Assembly (NCBI RefSeq): GCF_000372465.1 | Contig: NZ_AQUZ01000037.1 | Span: 30,128 to 94,127 of the forward strand | Length of the DNA: 64,000 nucleotides | Direction of reading: 5' to 3' | Origin: Kribbella catacumbae DSM 19601 | GTDB lineage: Bacteria; Actinomycetota; Actinomycetes; Propionibacteriales; Kribbellaceae | Part shown: piece after piece, positions 17,865 to 25,726 of the stretch | Layout of the letters: each line of letters opens with the position of its first letter | Position numbering within the stretch: the stretch's first letter is position 1 | The notes under the pieces: generated by a model | What the model saw: the letters and a program-made list of their open reading frames with translations, nothing else | Told to the model about the DNA's origin: nothing | Database searches by the model: none | Made by a program: the position numbers and the translations under genes

Positions 17865-19145
17865 ATGACCGGTATCGATCCCGAGGTCCTGGCCCGTGCC
17901 ACCGAACAAGTCCGCCGGGCCACCGGCGACCAGGTGATCGCGGACATGTTCCACCGGTCGATGACGCAGAACCTGCCCGCCGTCGCGGAACAGTTGCCGG
18001 ACGGTACGACGTTCGTGCTGACCGGCGACATCCCGGCGATGTGGCTGCGCGACTCCGCCGCCCAGTTGCGGCCCTACCTGGTGCTGTGTGCCGAGGACCC
18101 GGCCCTGCAGGACGTGCTGATCGGCGTCCTGCATCGTCAGCTGGAGTACATCGCGATCGACCCGTATGCCAATGCCTTCAACCGGGAGGCGAACGGCGCC
18201 GGTCACACCACCGACGAGACCGAGATGTCGCCGTGGGTGTGGGAACGCAAGTACGAGATCGACTCGCTGTGCTACCCGATCGAGCTCGCCTTCCGGTTGT
18301 GGCGGATCACCGGCCGGGCGGACGTGATCGACGATCGCTTCCGGGGCGCGGCGGTCGCGATCCTGGATCTGTGGACGACCGAGCTGGATCACGAGGCCAA
18401 TTCGCAGTACCGGTTCCAGCGGCACGACGAGGCAGCGAGCGACACGCTGGTGCGCGAGGGGCGTGGGCAGCTGACCGCACCGACGGGCATGTCGTGGAGC
18501 GCTTTCCGGCCGAGTGACGACGCCACCGAGCACGGCTTCAACGTGCCCGGCAACATGTTCGCCTCGGTCGTGCTCGGCTACCTGCAGGCGATCGCGACCG
18601 AGGCGCTCGGCGACGGCGCTCTCGGTGATCGGGCCAAGGAGCTGAAGGCGGGCATCGACGACGGGATCGCCCAGTTCGGCATCGTCGATCACCCGTCGCT
18701 CGGCCGCGTCTACGCCTACGAGGTGGACGGCACGGGGGAGCGGTTGCTGATGGACGACGCGAACATGCCGAGCCTGCTGTCGATGCCGATGACCGGCTTC
18801 GTAGCGGCCGACGACCCGACGTACCTGGCGACTCGTTCGCTGCTGCTCAGCGCCGAGAACCCGTACTACTACAGCGGTTCTCACGCTGCCGGGATCGGGA
18901 GTCCGCACACTCCGCCGACGCACGTTTGGCCGATCGCCCTGGCTGTCCAGGGCCTGACCAGTACGGCGGCGGAGGAGCGTCAGCGGCTGCTCGAACTCCT
19001 GCGCGACACCACGGGTGGTACCGGGCAGATGCACGAGTCGTTCCACTGCGACGACCCGACCGTGTTCACCCGCGAGTGGTTCTCCTGGGCCAACGCCATG
19101 TTCTGCGAGCTGTGCCTCAGCCACGCCGGCCGCACTCTCAGCTGA
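17865..19145 (+). CDS. GH125 exo-alpha-1,6-mannosidase-like enzyme
   Basis: A 426-residue cytosolic protein of the GH125 / Mug157 family, whose characterised bacterial members remove terminal alpha-1,6-mannose by inversion. Family motifs are TGDIPAMWLRDSAAQLRPY, YANAFNREANG, HTTDETEMSPWVWERKYEID and AFRPSDDATEHGFNVPGNMF. The acidic residues in the last two motifs are likely catalytic or substrate-binding. ATG 17865 has AAAGGTG upstream. No signal peptide. Translation with the ROK and GH-D genes suggests it finishes degradation of an imported mannan-type or N-glycan-derived oligosaccharide. Its 3' end overlaps the convergent permease gene by 8 bases. Confidence 0.85.
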   Translation: MTGIDPEVLARATEQVRRATGDQVIADMFHRSMTQNLPAVAEQLPDGTTFVLTGDIPAMWLRDSAAQLRPYLVLCAEDPALQDVLIGVLHRQLEYIAIDPYANAFNREANGAGHTTDETEMSPWVWERKYEIDSLCYPIELAFRLWRITGRADVIDDRFRGAAVAILDLWTTELDHEANSQYRFQRHDEAASDTLVREGRGQLTAPTGMSWSAFRPSDDATEHGFNVPGNMFASVVLGYLQAIATEALGDGALGDRAKELKAGIDDGIAQFGIVDHPSLGRVYAYEVDGTGERLLMDDANMPSLLSMPMTGFVAADDPTYLATRSLLLSAENPYYYSGSHAAGIGSPHTPPTHVWPIALAVQGLTSTAAEERQRLLELLRDTTGGTGQMHESFHCDDPTVFTREWFSWANAMFCELCLSHAGRTLS

Positions 19146-19983
19146 CGTCGCGGCGCCGGTTGGTGACCATCGCGAGCACGACGAAGACCGCGCTGTAGAC
19201 GAGCATCGTCGAGAGAGCGCGACCTCCGGACACGGCATCCCGGACGCCGGGCGGCGCGTCGGCCGCGGTCATCCCGGTCACGCTGAACACGAGCGCGCCG
19301 GCGTTGGCGCCCGGCATCGCGTCGGACAGGAACCTCAGATCGGGGAGCAGGCTGCTGACCACGCCGGCCAGCAGTGCCTCGATCCCGAGGATCCAGACCA
19401 CGCCGAGACCGATCGGCAGCGCAACGTTGCGGAAGGCAACGGCCAGCGCCGCGCCGGCCAGACACCACAGGGTGAGGACGAACCAGCCGCCGGCCAAGCC
19501 TTTCAGCAAGGTGAGCGGACCAGGCCAGTCCATCGGCGCGCCCTCTGCCGCGGCGATCCCGATGCTGCACAGACTGCAGGCGACGAAGATGCCGAGTACC
19601 CAGACGGCCAGCATGGTGAGCAGCCCGAGCAATTGGCCGCCGAGCAGCGTGGTCCGGCCGGGGCGCTGGGTGAGGATCGTCTTCAGCGTTCCCCAGGTGT
19701 ACTCGCTGCCGACCACGATCGCGCCGAGCACCAGAGCGAGTGCTCCCGCGAAGACCGGGAAGCCGCCGATCGTGTTGTCCATCACGCGTTCCGGCAGGAC
19801 ACCACGCAGTACCTCGGAGCGTGGGATGCCGTCGGTCTGCTGATTGCCGTCGCCCGTCGCGTAGCCCAGGTAGGGCAGCAGGTAGCCGAAGATCAGGCTC
19901 AGGACGAGCCCGGCCCCGAACAGCACCCAGACGGCGGATCGTTTGCGGAGCTTGAGCAGCTCGGCGCGGTAACTACCCAGCAT
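19138..19983 (-). CDS. ABC exporter permease (ABC-2 type)
   Basis: A 281-residue membrane protein with six hydrophobic segments and the layout of ABC-2 permeases (MLGSYRAELLKLRKRSAVWV at the N-terminus, GSEYTWGTLKTILTQRPGR in the first cytoplasmic loop). It overlaps the upstream ATPase gene by 11 bases, so both are made together. Substrate unknown; the pair resembles LanFEG- or DrrAB-like exporters of peptides or antibiotics, but no immunity partner is present. Confidence 0.85.
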   Translation of the reverse strand: MLGSYRAELLKLRKRSAVWVLFGAGLVLSLIFGYLLPYLGYATGDGNQQTDGIPRSEVLRGVLPERVMDNTIGGFPVFAGALALVLGAIVVGSEYTWGTLKTILTQRPGRTTLLGGQLLGLLTMLAVWVLGIFVACSLCSIGIAAAEGAPMDWPGPLTLLKGLAGGWFVLTLWCLAGAALAVAFRNVALPIGLGVVWILGIEALLAGVVSSLLPDLRFLSDAMPGANAGALVFSVTGMTAADAPPGVRDAVSGGRALSTMLVYSAVFVVLAMVTNRRRDVS

Positions 19984-20902
19984 TGGTCTTCTCCGGTCCG
20001 TTGTCGGTGGTGGTGAGTTCGAAGAACACGTCCTCGAGGGCGCGCTCGGTGCTGTGCAGCTCGGAGACCGCGATCCCGGCCTCGACCAGCAGGCGGTTCA
20101 CCTCGGCGGCCCGGTCGGGCGCGACCTTGACCCGCAGCGTGTCGTCGTACTGGTGGACGGCGGCGGCGCCGAGGGCTTCGGTGAGGATCGAGCGAGCGCT
20201 CTCTCGAGGCGTCGCGCGGATCACCAGCTCCTGCTCGGTGCGCAGGTCGTCGACGAGGTGCTCGGCGACCATCCGGCCTTCGCTGATGATGCCGACGCGA
20301 TCGCAGATCTGCTGCACCTCACCGAGCAGGTGGCTCGACAGCAACACCGTGCGGCCGTCGGCACCGAGCTCGCGGATGAGTCGCCGCATGTCCCGCATGC
20401 CGGCCGGGTCGAGTCCGTTGGTGGGCTCGTCGAGGATGACCAGCTCGGGGTCCTTCAGCAGGGCCGCCGCGACCCCGAGCCGTTGCTTCATCCCCAGCGA
20501 GTACGTCGAGAAGCGGTCCTTCGCGCGCCCGGCGAGATCCACCAGCGCGAGCACTTCGTGGATCCGCGTGCGTGGTACCTCGGCGTACTCGGCCAGTAGG
20601 CGCAGGTTGTCGAGGCCGGAAAGGTACGGGTAGAAGGCGGGCGACTCGATCATCGAACCGGTACGGGCGAGCACCTGCGCCTGGCCCGGCGCACCGCCGA
20701 GGACGCGGACCGTGCCGCTGGTCGGGGCGATCAGCCCGGTCAGGATTCGCAGCGTCGTGGTCTTGCCGGCGCCGTTCGGCCCGAGGAAGCCGTAGACCTC
20801 GCCAGGCAGAACCGTCAGATCGACACCGTCGACAGCCAGGGTGTCGCCGTAGCGTTTGGTCAGGCCCGAAACCTCGACCAGCGGGGCAGTGGTTGCGTTC
20901 AT
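19973..20902 (-). CDS. ABC exporter ATP-binding protein
   Basis: A 309-residue ATPase. Walker A is GPNGAGKTTTLRIL, the signature is YSLGMKQRLGVAAAL, and Walker B is LVILDEPTNGLDPAGM, all intact. The last 90 residues are the C-terminal extension usual for DrrA/CcmA-type exporters. ATG 20902. It overlaps the permease gene and forms a two-gene operon with it. A 92-base gap separates it from the DHA2 pump gene in the same orientation. Confidence 0.92.
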   Translation of the reverse strand: MNATTAPLVEVSGLTKRYGDTLAVDGVDLTVLPGEVYGFLGPNGAGKTTTLRILTGLIAPTSGTVRVLGGAPGQAQVLARTGSMIESPAFYPYLSGLDNLRLLAEYAEVPRTRIHEVLALVDLAGRAKDRFSTYSLGMKQRLGVAAALLKDPELVILDEPTNGLDPAGMRDMRRLIRELGADGRTVLLSSHLLGEVQQICDRVGIISEGRMVAEHLVDDLRTEQELVIRATPRESARSILTEALGAAAVHQYDDTLRVKVAPDRAAEVNRLLVEAGIAVSELHSTERALEDVFFELTTTDNGPEKTNAG

Positions 20903-20994
20903 ACCTCGACAGTGCCGGTCACCGCCCGCTCACCGCGTCGCCCACCGGGAGTGACCGCACCTACTGCACGAGGAGTAGCCCGCCGGGCGCCCGC

Positions 20995-22431
20995 CTACCT
21001 CCCAGCGACTGGCCGGACTCGGCGCAAGCTCAAGGTGATCAGGAATCCGGCCACCATGACGGCAGCGCTCAGCAGGACGACCGAGAATCCTCCGTCCGCG
21101 ATCGCGCCCCCGAGAGCGTCGCCGGTCAGGCCCTCGATGCCGAGATCGGCGATGACGGTGAAGACCGCCAGCCCGATCGCGTTGCCGAGGTTGAGGGTCG
21201 TCGAGGCGATGCCGTTGGCGATGCCCTGCTCCTCGGCCGCGGTACCGGTGGACGACGCGATCCACATCGCCGTCCAGACGATGCCCTGCCCGACACCACT
21301 CACGATCAGGCCGGGCACCAGTACTGAGTAACTCGCGTCGGCGTCGAAGCCGAAGGCGAGGCCGGCAGTGCCCACGATCCCGATGCCGAAGCCGATCAGG
21401 AGAGTCGTGCGAGTACCGCTCCGGGAGGTGAGCCGCTCGCCGAGCTGGGTGCCGGCGGCGATGGCGAGGGACGGCACCAGGAACGCGAGCCCGGTCTGCA
21501 GAGCGCTGAAGCCGTGCACCGTCTGGAGCAGCACCGTCAGGAAGTACGGCAGGACCCCGAACGTGCCCATGAAGAGGAAGGTGATGGTCATCCCGACGGT
21601 CAGGCTGCGATTGCGGAACAACCTGAACGGCATCAACGGATCCGCCGTTCGCGACTCCACCACGGCGAACAGGGCCAGCAAGGCGATCGCCAGCAGCAAG
21701 GAGACCACGATGACGGGATCACCCCAGCCGAGCTCGGGTCCCTCGACCAGACCGAAGACGAGCAGTGTCGCTCCGGCGGTGACGCTGAAGGCTCCCGGCA
21801 GATCGAACTTGCGGCCGACCGTGCGGGCGGCGTCGCGAGGGATGATGAAGAAGGCGGCCAGCGCCACGATCCCGGCCAGCGGGACGTTCACGAAGAAGAC
21901 GGCCGGCCAGCCGAAGTTCTGGGTGAGCAGGCCGCCGAGCAGAGCGCCGAGCGTGAGTCCGCTGGCGCCGGCGCCACCCCAGACCGCAAGAGCGCGGTTG
22001 CGCCGTGGGCCTTCGTCGAACAGCGTGTTCACCAACGCGAGAGTGGACGGCAGCAGCAGTGCGCCGCCCAGCCCTTGTGCCACGCGCGCGACGATGATCG
22101 TCGCGGCCGAGTCGGCCAGACCGCCTGCCAGCGATGACACGGCATAGATGGACAGGGCGAGGATGAAGATCCTGCGCTTGCCGAGGAGGTCGGCGGCGCG
22201 GCCACCGAAGAGCAGGAAGCCGCCCGCCACCACGACGTAGGCACTCACCACCAGTTGCTGGGTCTGGCCGGGGAAGCCGAGCTCACCGCCGATCTCCGGC
22301 AGTGCCACGAAGACGATGTTGAGGTCCAGCGCGAAGATCAGCTGCGCCAGCGCGAGCAGCACCAGGATCCACCGCAGCCGGCGGGGTGCCGGTGGGGAGT
22401 CGGGCTTGGGCAGAACGGACAGCGTCGACAT
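20995..22431 (-). CDS. DHA2-family (14-helix) MFS drug transporter
   Basis: A 478-residue membrane protein of the EmrB/QacA type. The opening helix reads LAQLIFALDLNIVFVALPEI, with the family's acidic residue in helix 1. Motif A is GGRAADLLGKRRIFI, and motif C lies in WGGAGASGLTLGALLGG. ATG 22431 has AAGGAG at about 9 bases; a TTG six codons earlier overlaps that ribosome site and is rejected. Divergent from an ArsR regulator across a 105-base gap with a long near-perfect palindrome, so this pump is likely derepressed by its substrate. Confidence 0.9.
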   Translation of the reverse strand: MSTLSVLPKPDSPPAPRRLRWILVLLALAQLIFALDLNIVFVALPEIGGELGFPGQTQQLVVSAYVVVAGGFLLFGGRAADLLGKRRIFILALSIYAVSSLAGGLADSAATIIVARVAQGLGGALLLPSTLALVNTLFDEGPRRNRALAVWGGAGASGLTLGALLGGLLTQNFGWPAVFFVNVPLAGIVALAAFFIIPRDAARTVGRKFDLPGAFSVTAGATLLVFGLVEGPELGWGDPVIVVSLLLAIALLALFAVVESRTADPLMPFRLFRNRSLTVGMTITFLFMGTFGVLPYFLTVLLQTVHGFSALQTGLAFLVPSLAIAAGTQLGERLTSRSGTRTTLLIGFGIGIVGTAGLAFGFDADASYSVLVPGLIVSGVGQGIVWTAMWIASSTGTAAEEQGIANGIASTTLNLGNAIGLAVFTVIADLGIEGLTGDALGGAIADGGFSVVLLSAAVMVAGFLITLSLRRVRPVAGR

Positions 22432-22449
22432 CTGAGTGCGCTCCTTCAA

Positions 22450-22485
22450 GGTTCGAATGTACGACTACTCTCGTACAATCGAACC
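22450..22485. promoter_or_regulatory. Long palindromic operator between DHA2 pump and ArsR gene
   Basis: Arms GGTTCGAATGTACGA (22450-22464) and TCGTACAATCGAACC (22471-22485) are complementary at 14 of 15 positions around a 6-base centre. A second, shorter inverted repeat (GACTGT at 22514-22519, ACAGTC at 22526-22531) lies 6 bases before the ArsR start codon. The long one overlaps the likely pump promoter; the short one would block the regulator's own transcription. Confidence 0.7.
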
Positions 22486-22536
22486 GAAAAGTGCAAACGG
22501 CGACCAATGGTTGGACTGTTTCGGTACAGTCGGACT

Positions 22537-22890
22537 ATGAGCTTTCGCCACCCCGACCGCGACCAGATCCGGATCGACGGCGTGCTGTCAGCGCTCGGCA
22601 GCCCGATCCGGCTGGACGTGATCCGGATCCTGAACAGCGGCGGCGACCACAACTGCACGATGGTGCTGACCGAACTGGGCCTGTCGTCGAAGTCGACGAT
22701 GACCCATCACTGGCGGGTACTTCGGGAGAGCGGGGTGATCTGGCAGCGGCAATCCGGGCGGGAGACCGTGCTGACCCTTCGCCGCGATGATCTCGACGCT
22801 CGCTACCCGGGCCTGATCGACAGCATCCTGGCCGGCACGGATCAGGACGCTTCCGCCGAGGCCGCCAGACCTTCCCAGCCGGCCGGGTAG
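22537..22890 (+). CDS. ArsR-family winged-helix regulator
   Basis: A 117-residue DNA-binding protein. The fold opens with LSALGSPIRLDVIRIL, followed by LTELGLSSKSTMTHHWRVL (recognition helix) and the wing GVIWQRQSGRETVLTLR. No metal-binding ELCVCDL cysteine motif is present (only one Cys, in HNCTM), so it is not a classical metalloregulator and probably senses an organic compound. ATG 22537 lies 6 bases after a short inverted repeat and has no clear ribosome site, so it may be read from a leaderless message. It likely represses the divergent DHA2 pump. Confidence 0.88.
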   Translation: MSFRHPDRDQIRIDGVLSALGSPIRLDVIRILNSGGDHNCTMVLTELGLSSKSTMTHHWRVLRESGVIWQRQSGRETVLTLRRDDLDARYPGLIDSILAGTDQDASAEAARPSQPAG

Positions 22891-22891
22891 G

Positions 22892-23557
22892 TCAGCCGAG
22901 CCAGCCGGGACGGACCAGGCCGGTTTGGTAGGCGACGACCACGAGTTGCGCGCGGTCGCGGACGGCCAGCTTGACCATGGCGCGGCTGACGTGGGTCTTG
23001 GCGGTGGCTGGGCTCAGGACGAGGCGTTCAGCGATCTCGTCGTTGGAGAGACCTTCGCCGACCAGCGCGACGATCTCGCGCTCGCGTTCGGTCAGTACGT
23101 CGAGTTCCTTGCTCGCGTGCGGTTGCCGGCTCCTGGTGGCGAACTCGGCGACCAGCCGGCGAGTGACACCGGGGGAGAGGAGTGCGTCGCCACGGGCCAC
23201 CACGCGGACGGCCTGCAGCAGCTCGACCGGCTCGGTGTCCTTGACCAGGAATCCGCTCGCGCCGACGCGAAGGGCCTCGAAGACGTACTCGTCCAGGTCG
23301 AAGGTCGTCAGGATCACCACGTGGACATCAGAGAGCGCTTCCTCAGCGCCGATCAGCTTGGTCGCCTCGAGCCCGTCCATCCCCGGCATCCGGATGTCCA
23401 TCAGCACCACGTCGGGCTTCTCCGCCCGCGCCACCTCCACCGCGGCGGCACCGTCGGCGACCTCGCCGATGACGGTGATGTCATCCTCGGCGTTCAGCAA
23501 GGAGCGGAATCCAGCACGCACCAGCGCCTGGTCATCGGCCAGCAGCACCCGGATCAT
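22892..23557 (-). CDS. NarL/LuxR-type response regulator
   Basis: A 221-residue two-component response regulator. The receiver shows the acidic pair LLADDQ (Asp8-9), the phospho-acceptor VVLMDIRMPGMDG (about Asp54), Thr in VVILTTFDLDEYV and Lys in GFLVKDTEP. The C-terminal LuxR helix-turn-helix is complete (LTEREREIVALVGEGLSNDEIAERL, SPATAKTHVSRAMVKL). Its usual partner kinase is not adjacent: directly upstream is a decayed kinase/regulator pair. The start ATG 23557 lies 26 bases after the end of that pseudogene. It ends 1 base after the convergent ArsR gene. Confidence 0.92.
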   Translation of the reverse strand: MIRVLLADDQALVRAGFRSLLNAEDDITVIGEVADGAAAVEVARAEKPDVVLMDIRMPGMDGLEATKLIGAEEALSDVHVVILTTFDLDEYVFEALRVGASGFLVKDTEPVELLQAVRVVARGDALLSPGVTRRLVAEFATRSRQPHASKELDVLTEREREIVALVGEGLSNDEIAERLVLSPATAKTHVSRAMVKLAVRDRAQLVVVAYQTGLVRPGWLG

Positions 23558-23582
23558 GCGCCCACGCTAGAGCATGCCCCGG

Positions 23583-23906
23583 TCAGGCGAGGCCGGCGAT
23601 GTCCGCGTTCGCCTTGCCCCGGGCGACCGCGAGCATCACGTCGTACTCGCGGGGCGAGAGTCGAGAGAGCGCTTCCTGGGCTTGCGTGTGGGCGTCGGCC
23701 TGAGTCGCCGCCCGGTCCATCAGCCGCCGGGTGATCGCGGGCGACAGGATCGGGTCACCCGCCGCGACCCGGCGTACTGCCTCGACGATCTGCACCGGAG
23801 GCGTGTCCTTCAACAGGAATCCGCTCGCACCGGCCCGCAACGCGTGCAGCACGTTCTCATCGGTATCGAAGGTGGTCAGCACGATCACCTCCGGCGGATC
23901 GCTCAT
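23583..23906 (-). pseudogene. Response regulator remnant, both ends missing
   Basis: A 107-codon frame that begins inside a NarL-type receiver (MSDPPEVIVLTTFDTDENVL, GASGFLLKDTPPVQIVEAV) and stops within the LuxR helix-turn-helix (LSPREYDVMLAVARGKANAD followed by a premature stop). The first ~75 receiver residues, including the phosphorylated Asp, and the last DNA-recognition helix are lost. Its ATG still overlaps the stop of the kinase remnant (ATGA), as in an ordinary kinase-regulator operon, so the N-terminal loss is a deletion just after the start codon. It cannot be a functional regulator. Confidence 0.85.
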
Positions 23907-24864
23907 GCCGGCCACGGTAGCGAGGCGTGCAGCCGGAACCTGCCATCGGCTGCCCGCCCGTGGTCCAGCGCGCCGCCGGCCAGGTGCACGCGCTCGGTCA
24001 ATCCGATCAGCCCGGTCCCGCTGCCCATCGTCAGCGGTACGCCGTTCCCGCTCGGGTTGGTAACTCGATCCGCAGTGCCTCGCCCGGCCGGCCGTGCACG
24101 ACCAGCGTGACAGGCTGCCCGGCCGCGTGCTTGCGCGCATTCGTCAGCCCTTCCTGCACGACCCGGTACGCCGTCCTGCCGGTTGCCGGCGGCAACGATT
24201 CGGGCGTGCTGACGGCGCCGCCTGGGCAAGCTTCTCCGGCGACGAGTCCGGCCGGTACTCCAACGCACCGGCGTACGTCGCGAGCAAGGACAGTCGATGC
24301 GCCAGTACGTCATGCATCTCGCGCGCCATCTTGGTCCGCTCCAGCGTTCGTGCTTCGGCAACCCGGCGGCCTTGCTCGTTCTCGGCCCGGAGAGCGCGCT
24401 CTCGGAGCGAATCGAGCAGCGCTTGGCGAGCTTGGGTCCACTGCCCCCAACCCAGCAACGCGGCATGCACGGCGACGTCCAGTACGGCGTACCAGGGCAG
24501 GTCGAGTCCTTGCATCGGTCGCCAGATGCCTTGGACGAAGTGGCCGGCGACGCCCGCGAAGGCGATGAGAGCGGCCGTTTTGAGTGGACGGCGCTGAGCG
24601 ACGGGTCAGGGTGCCGACCGTCGACGATGGAGTGGCAGCGGGGGAGAGCGCTGCCAGGGCTGCCATCGCCAGTGCGCCGGTGATCGGGCGGCGGGGCAGC
24701 ACGAGAATGAGGCCGCAGGCAACGATCGCGAAAACCAGCCGGCTGACCTGGAGATCGCCCGCCTGCCGCCCGACGATGGTCATCGCCGACAGTGCTCCCA
24801 CGGCGCCCACCGCGATCACATCTGCCCGGCGACTGCGCTTCGGCCGGACACAACTCTCTTCCAT
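23903..24864 (-). pseudogene. Histidine kinase remnant with several frameshifts and a deletion
   Basis: Parts of one NarX-type kinase occur in order in different frames. First comes a membrane part (VIAVGAVGALSAMTIVGRQ, LVFAIVACGLILVLPRRP) up to about 24600. After a frameshift comes the dimerisation box with the phospho-His (LERTKMAREMHDVLAHRLSL) at about 24340. After a further shift, with dozens of residues missing, comes the N-box-like part (YRVVQEGLTNARKHAAG) near 24130, and after another shift near 24060 the G-box end (GTGLIGLTERVHLAGGALDH). At least three frame changes and one internal deletion make it non-functional. Confidence 0.87.
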
Positions 24865-24932
24865 GCCGCCGAGACTAGGCGGCCCCCCACCTCCCCACCA
24901 CCGACCAAAGTCGGTGCTGTGCCGACGAATGC

Positions 24933-25625
24933 CTACCGCAGCTGCGCCGCCCGATAGAAACCCTCGATGTGCGCCGTGATGAGCGCCGCGGCCTCATCTC
25001 CCTGACCCGCCCGGATCGCCGCGACGATCGACCGATGCTCTGCGCGAAGGCCCACCGCTGTCGCGTCCCAATCCGCCAGGTTCGGTACTGCGGCCAGCAC
25101 GTAGCTGTGGATGGCGGTCCGCAACGACGACATCACCGCCGCGATCAGCACATTGCCGGCCAGTGCCGACAACGCGACGTGGAACTCCGCATCCAGCAGA
25201 TGGAACTCCTCCGGCGTCAGCCCGGGCTCGTCCATCCGATCCAGCAACCCCTCGGCGACCACCAACTGCTCACCGCCGGCCTGGTTCTGAGCCGCCTCTC
25301 GCGCCGTCCACGACTCCAGCAGGACACGCGTCTGGACGATGTCGCCCATCGGCAGGTGATTGGTGGCGAGGTGCAGTCGCAGCAGCGCGGTCAGCGGCGA
25401 TGCCGGCTCAGCGACGATCACCGCTCCGGCATCCGGCCCAGAACCGGTCGCGGTCCGTACGACGCCCATTGCCTCCAGCACCCGGACCGCCTCCCGCACC
25501 GACGGCCTGCTGATCCCCAGCTGCTCGGCCAGTGAGCGCTCTCCCGGGAGCCGCCCGCCCAGTCGCAGCCGGCCCGCGGCGAGATCGGCCTCGACCCGGT
25601 TCAGGACCAGCTCGTAGTTCTTCAC
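24933..25625 (-). CDS. GntR/FadR-type regulator (LldR-like)
   Basis: A 230-residue regulator. The winged helix reads RLPGERSLAEQLGISRPSV with REAVRVLEAMGVV, followed by an all-helical FCD ligand domain with conserved metal/ligand residues (LLDAEFHVALSAL, LRAEHRSIVAAIRAG). GTG 25625 has GAGGACCC upstream. The longer frame from 25676 would cross the operator and is rejected. It is divergent from an L-lactate-dehydrogenase-like gene, with a perfect double palindrome between them whose TGGTCnGACCA cores match the TGGTNNNACCA pattern known for FadR/LldR-type GntR proteins. It therefore probably represses lldD until lactate or a related hydroxy acid binds. Confidence 0.88.
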   Translation of the reverse strand: MKNYELVLNRVEADLAAGRLRLGGRLPGERSLAEQLGISRPSVREAVRVLEAMGVVRTATGSGPDAGAVIVAEPASPLTALLRLHLATNHLPMGDIVQTRVLLESWTAREAAQNQAGGEQLVVAEGLLDRMDEPGLTPEEFHLLDAEFHVALSALAGNVLIAAVMSSLRTAIHSYVLAAVPNLADWDATAVGLRAEHRSIVAAIRAGQGDEAAALITAHIEGFYRAAQLR

Positions 25626-25661
25626 GGGTCCTCGCGCTTCGTCACAGAGGTGAGTGTAGCG

Positions 25662-25701
25662 GTGTGGTCGGACCACAGACTATGCTGTGGTCCGACCACA
25701 C
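25662..25701. promoter_or_regulatory. Double GntR operator between lldR-like and lldD-like genes
   Basis: Two 17-base arms, GTGTGGTCGGACCACAG at 25662-25678 and its exact complement at 25685-25701, are separated by 6 bases. Each arm also contains its own short palindrome: TGGTCGGACCA (25665-25675) and TGGTCCGACCA (25688-25698), centred 23 bases apart. This would hold two regulator dimers and controls both divergent genes. Confidence 0.85.
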
Positions 25702-25726
25702 AGTCCGCCGGCCCGAGGGAAGACCG

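Noticed and set aside
19138..20902. ABC exporter considered as part of a lantibiotic or natural-product cluster
   Set aside because: No precursor peptide, synthase or immunity lipoprotein gene is nearby; it is a stand-alone two-gene operon.
24144..24515. A 123-residue kinase-like frame considered as a small separate gene
   Set aside because: It is the middle piece of one broken histidine kinase whose other parts lie in adjacent frames.
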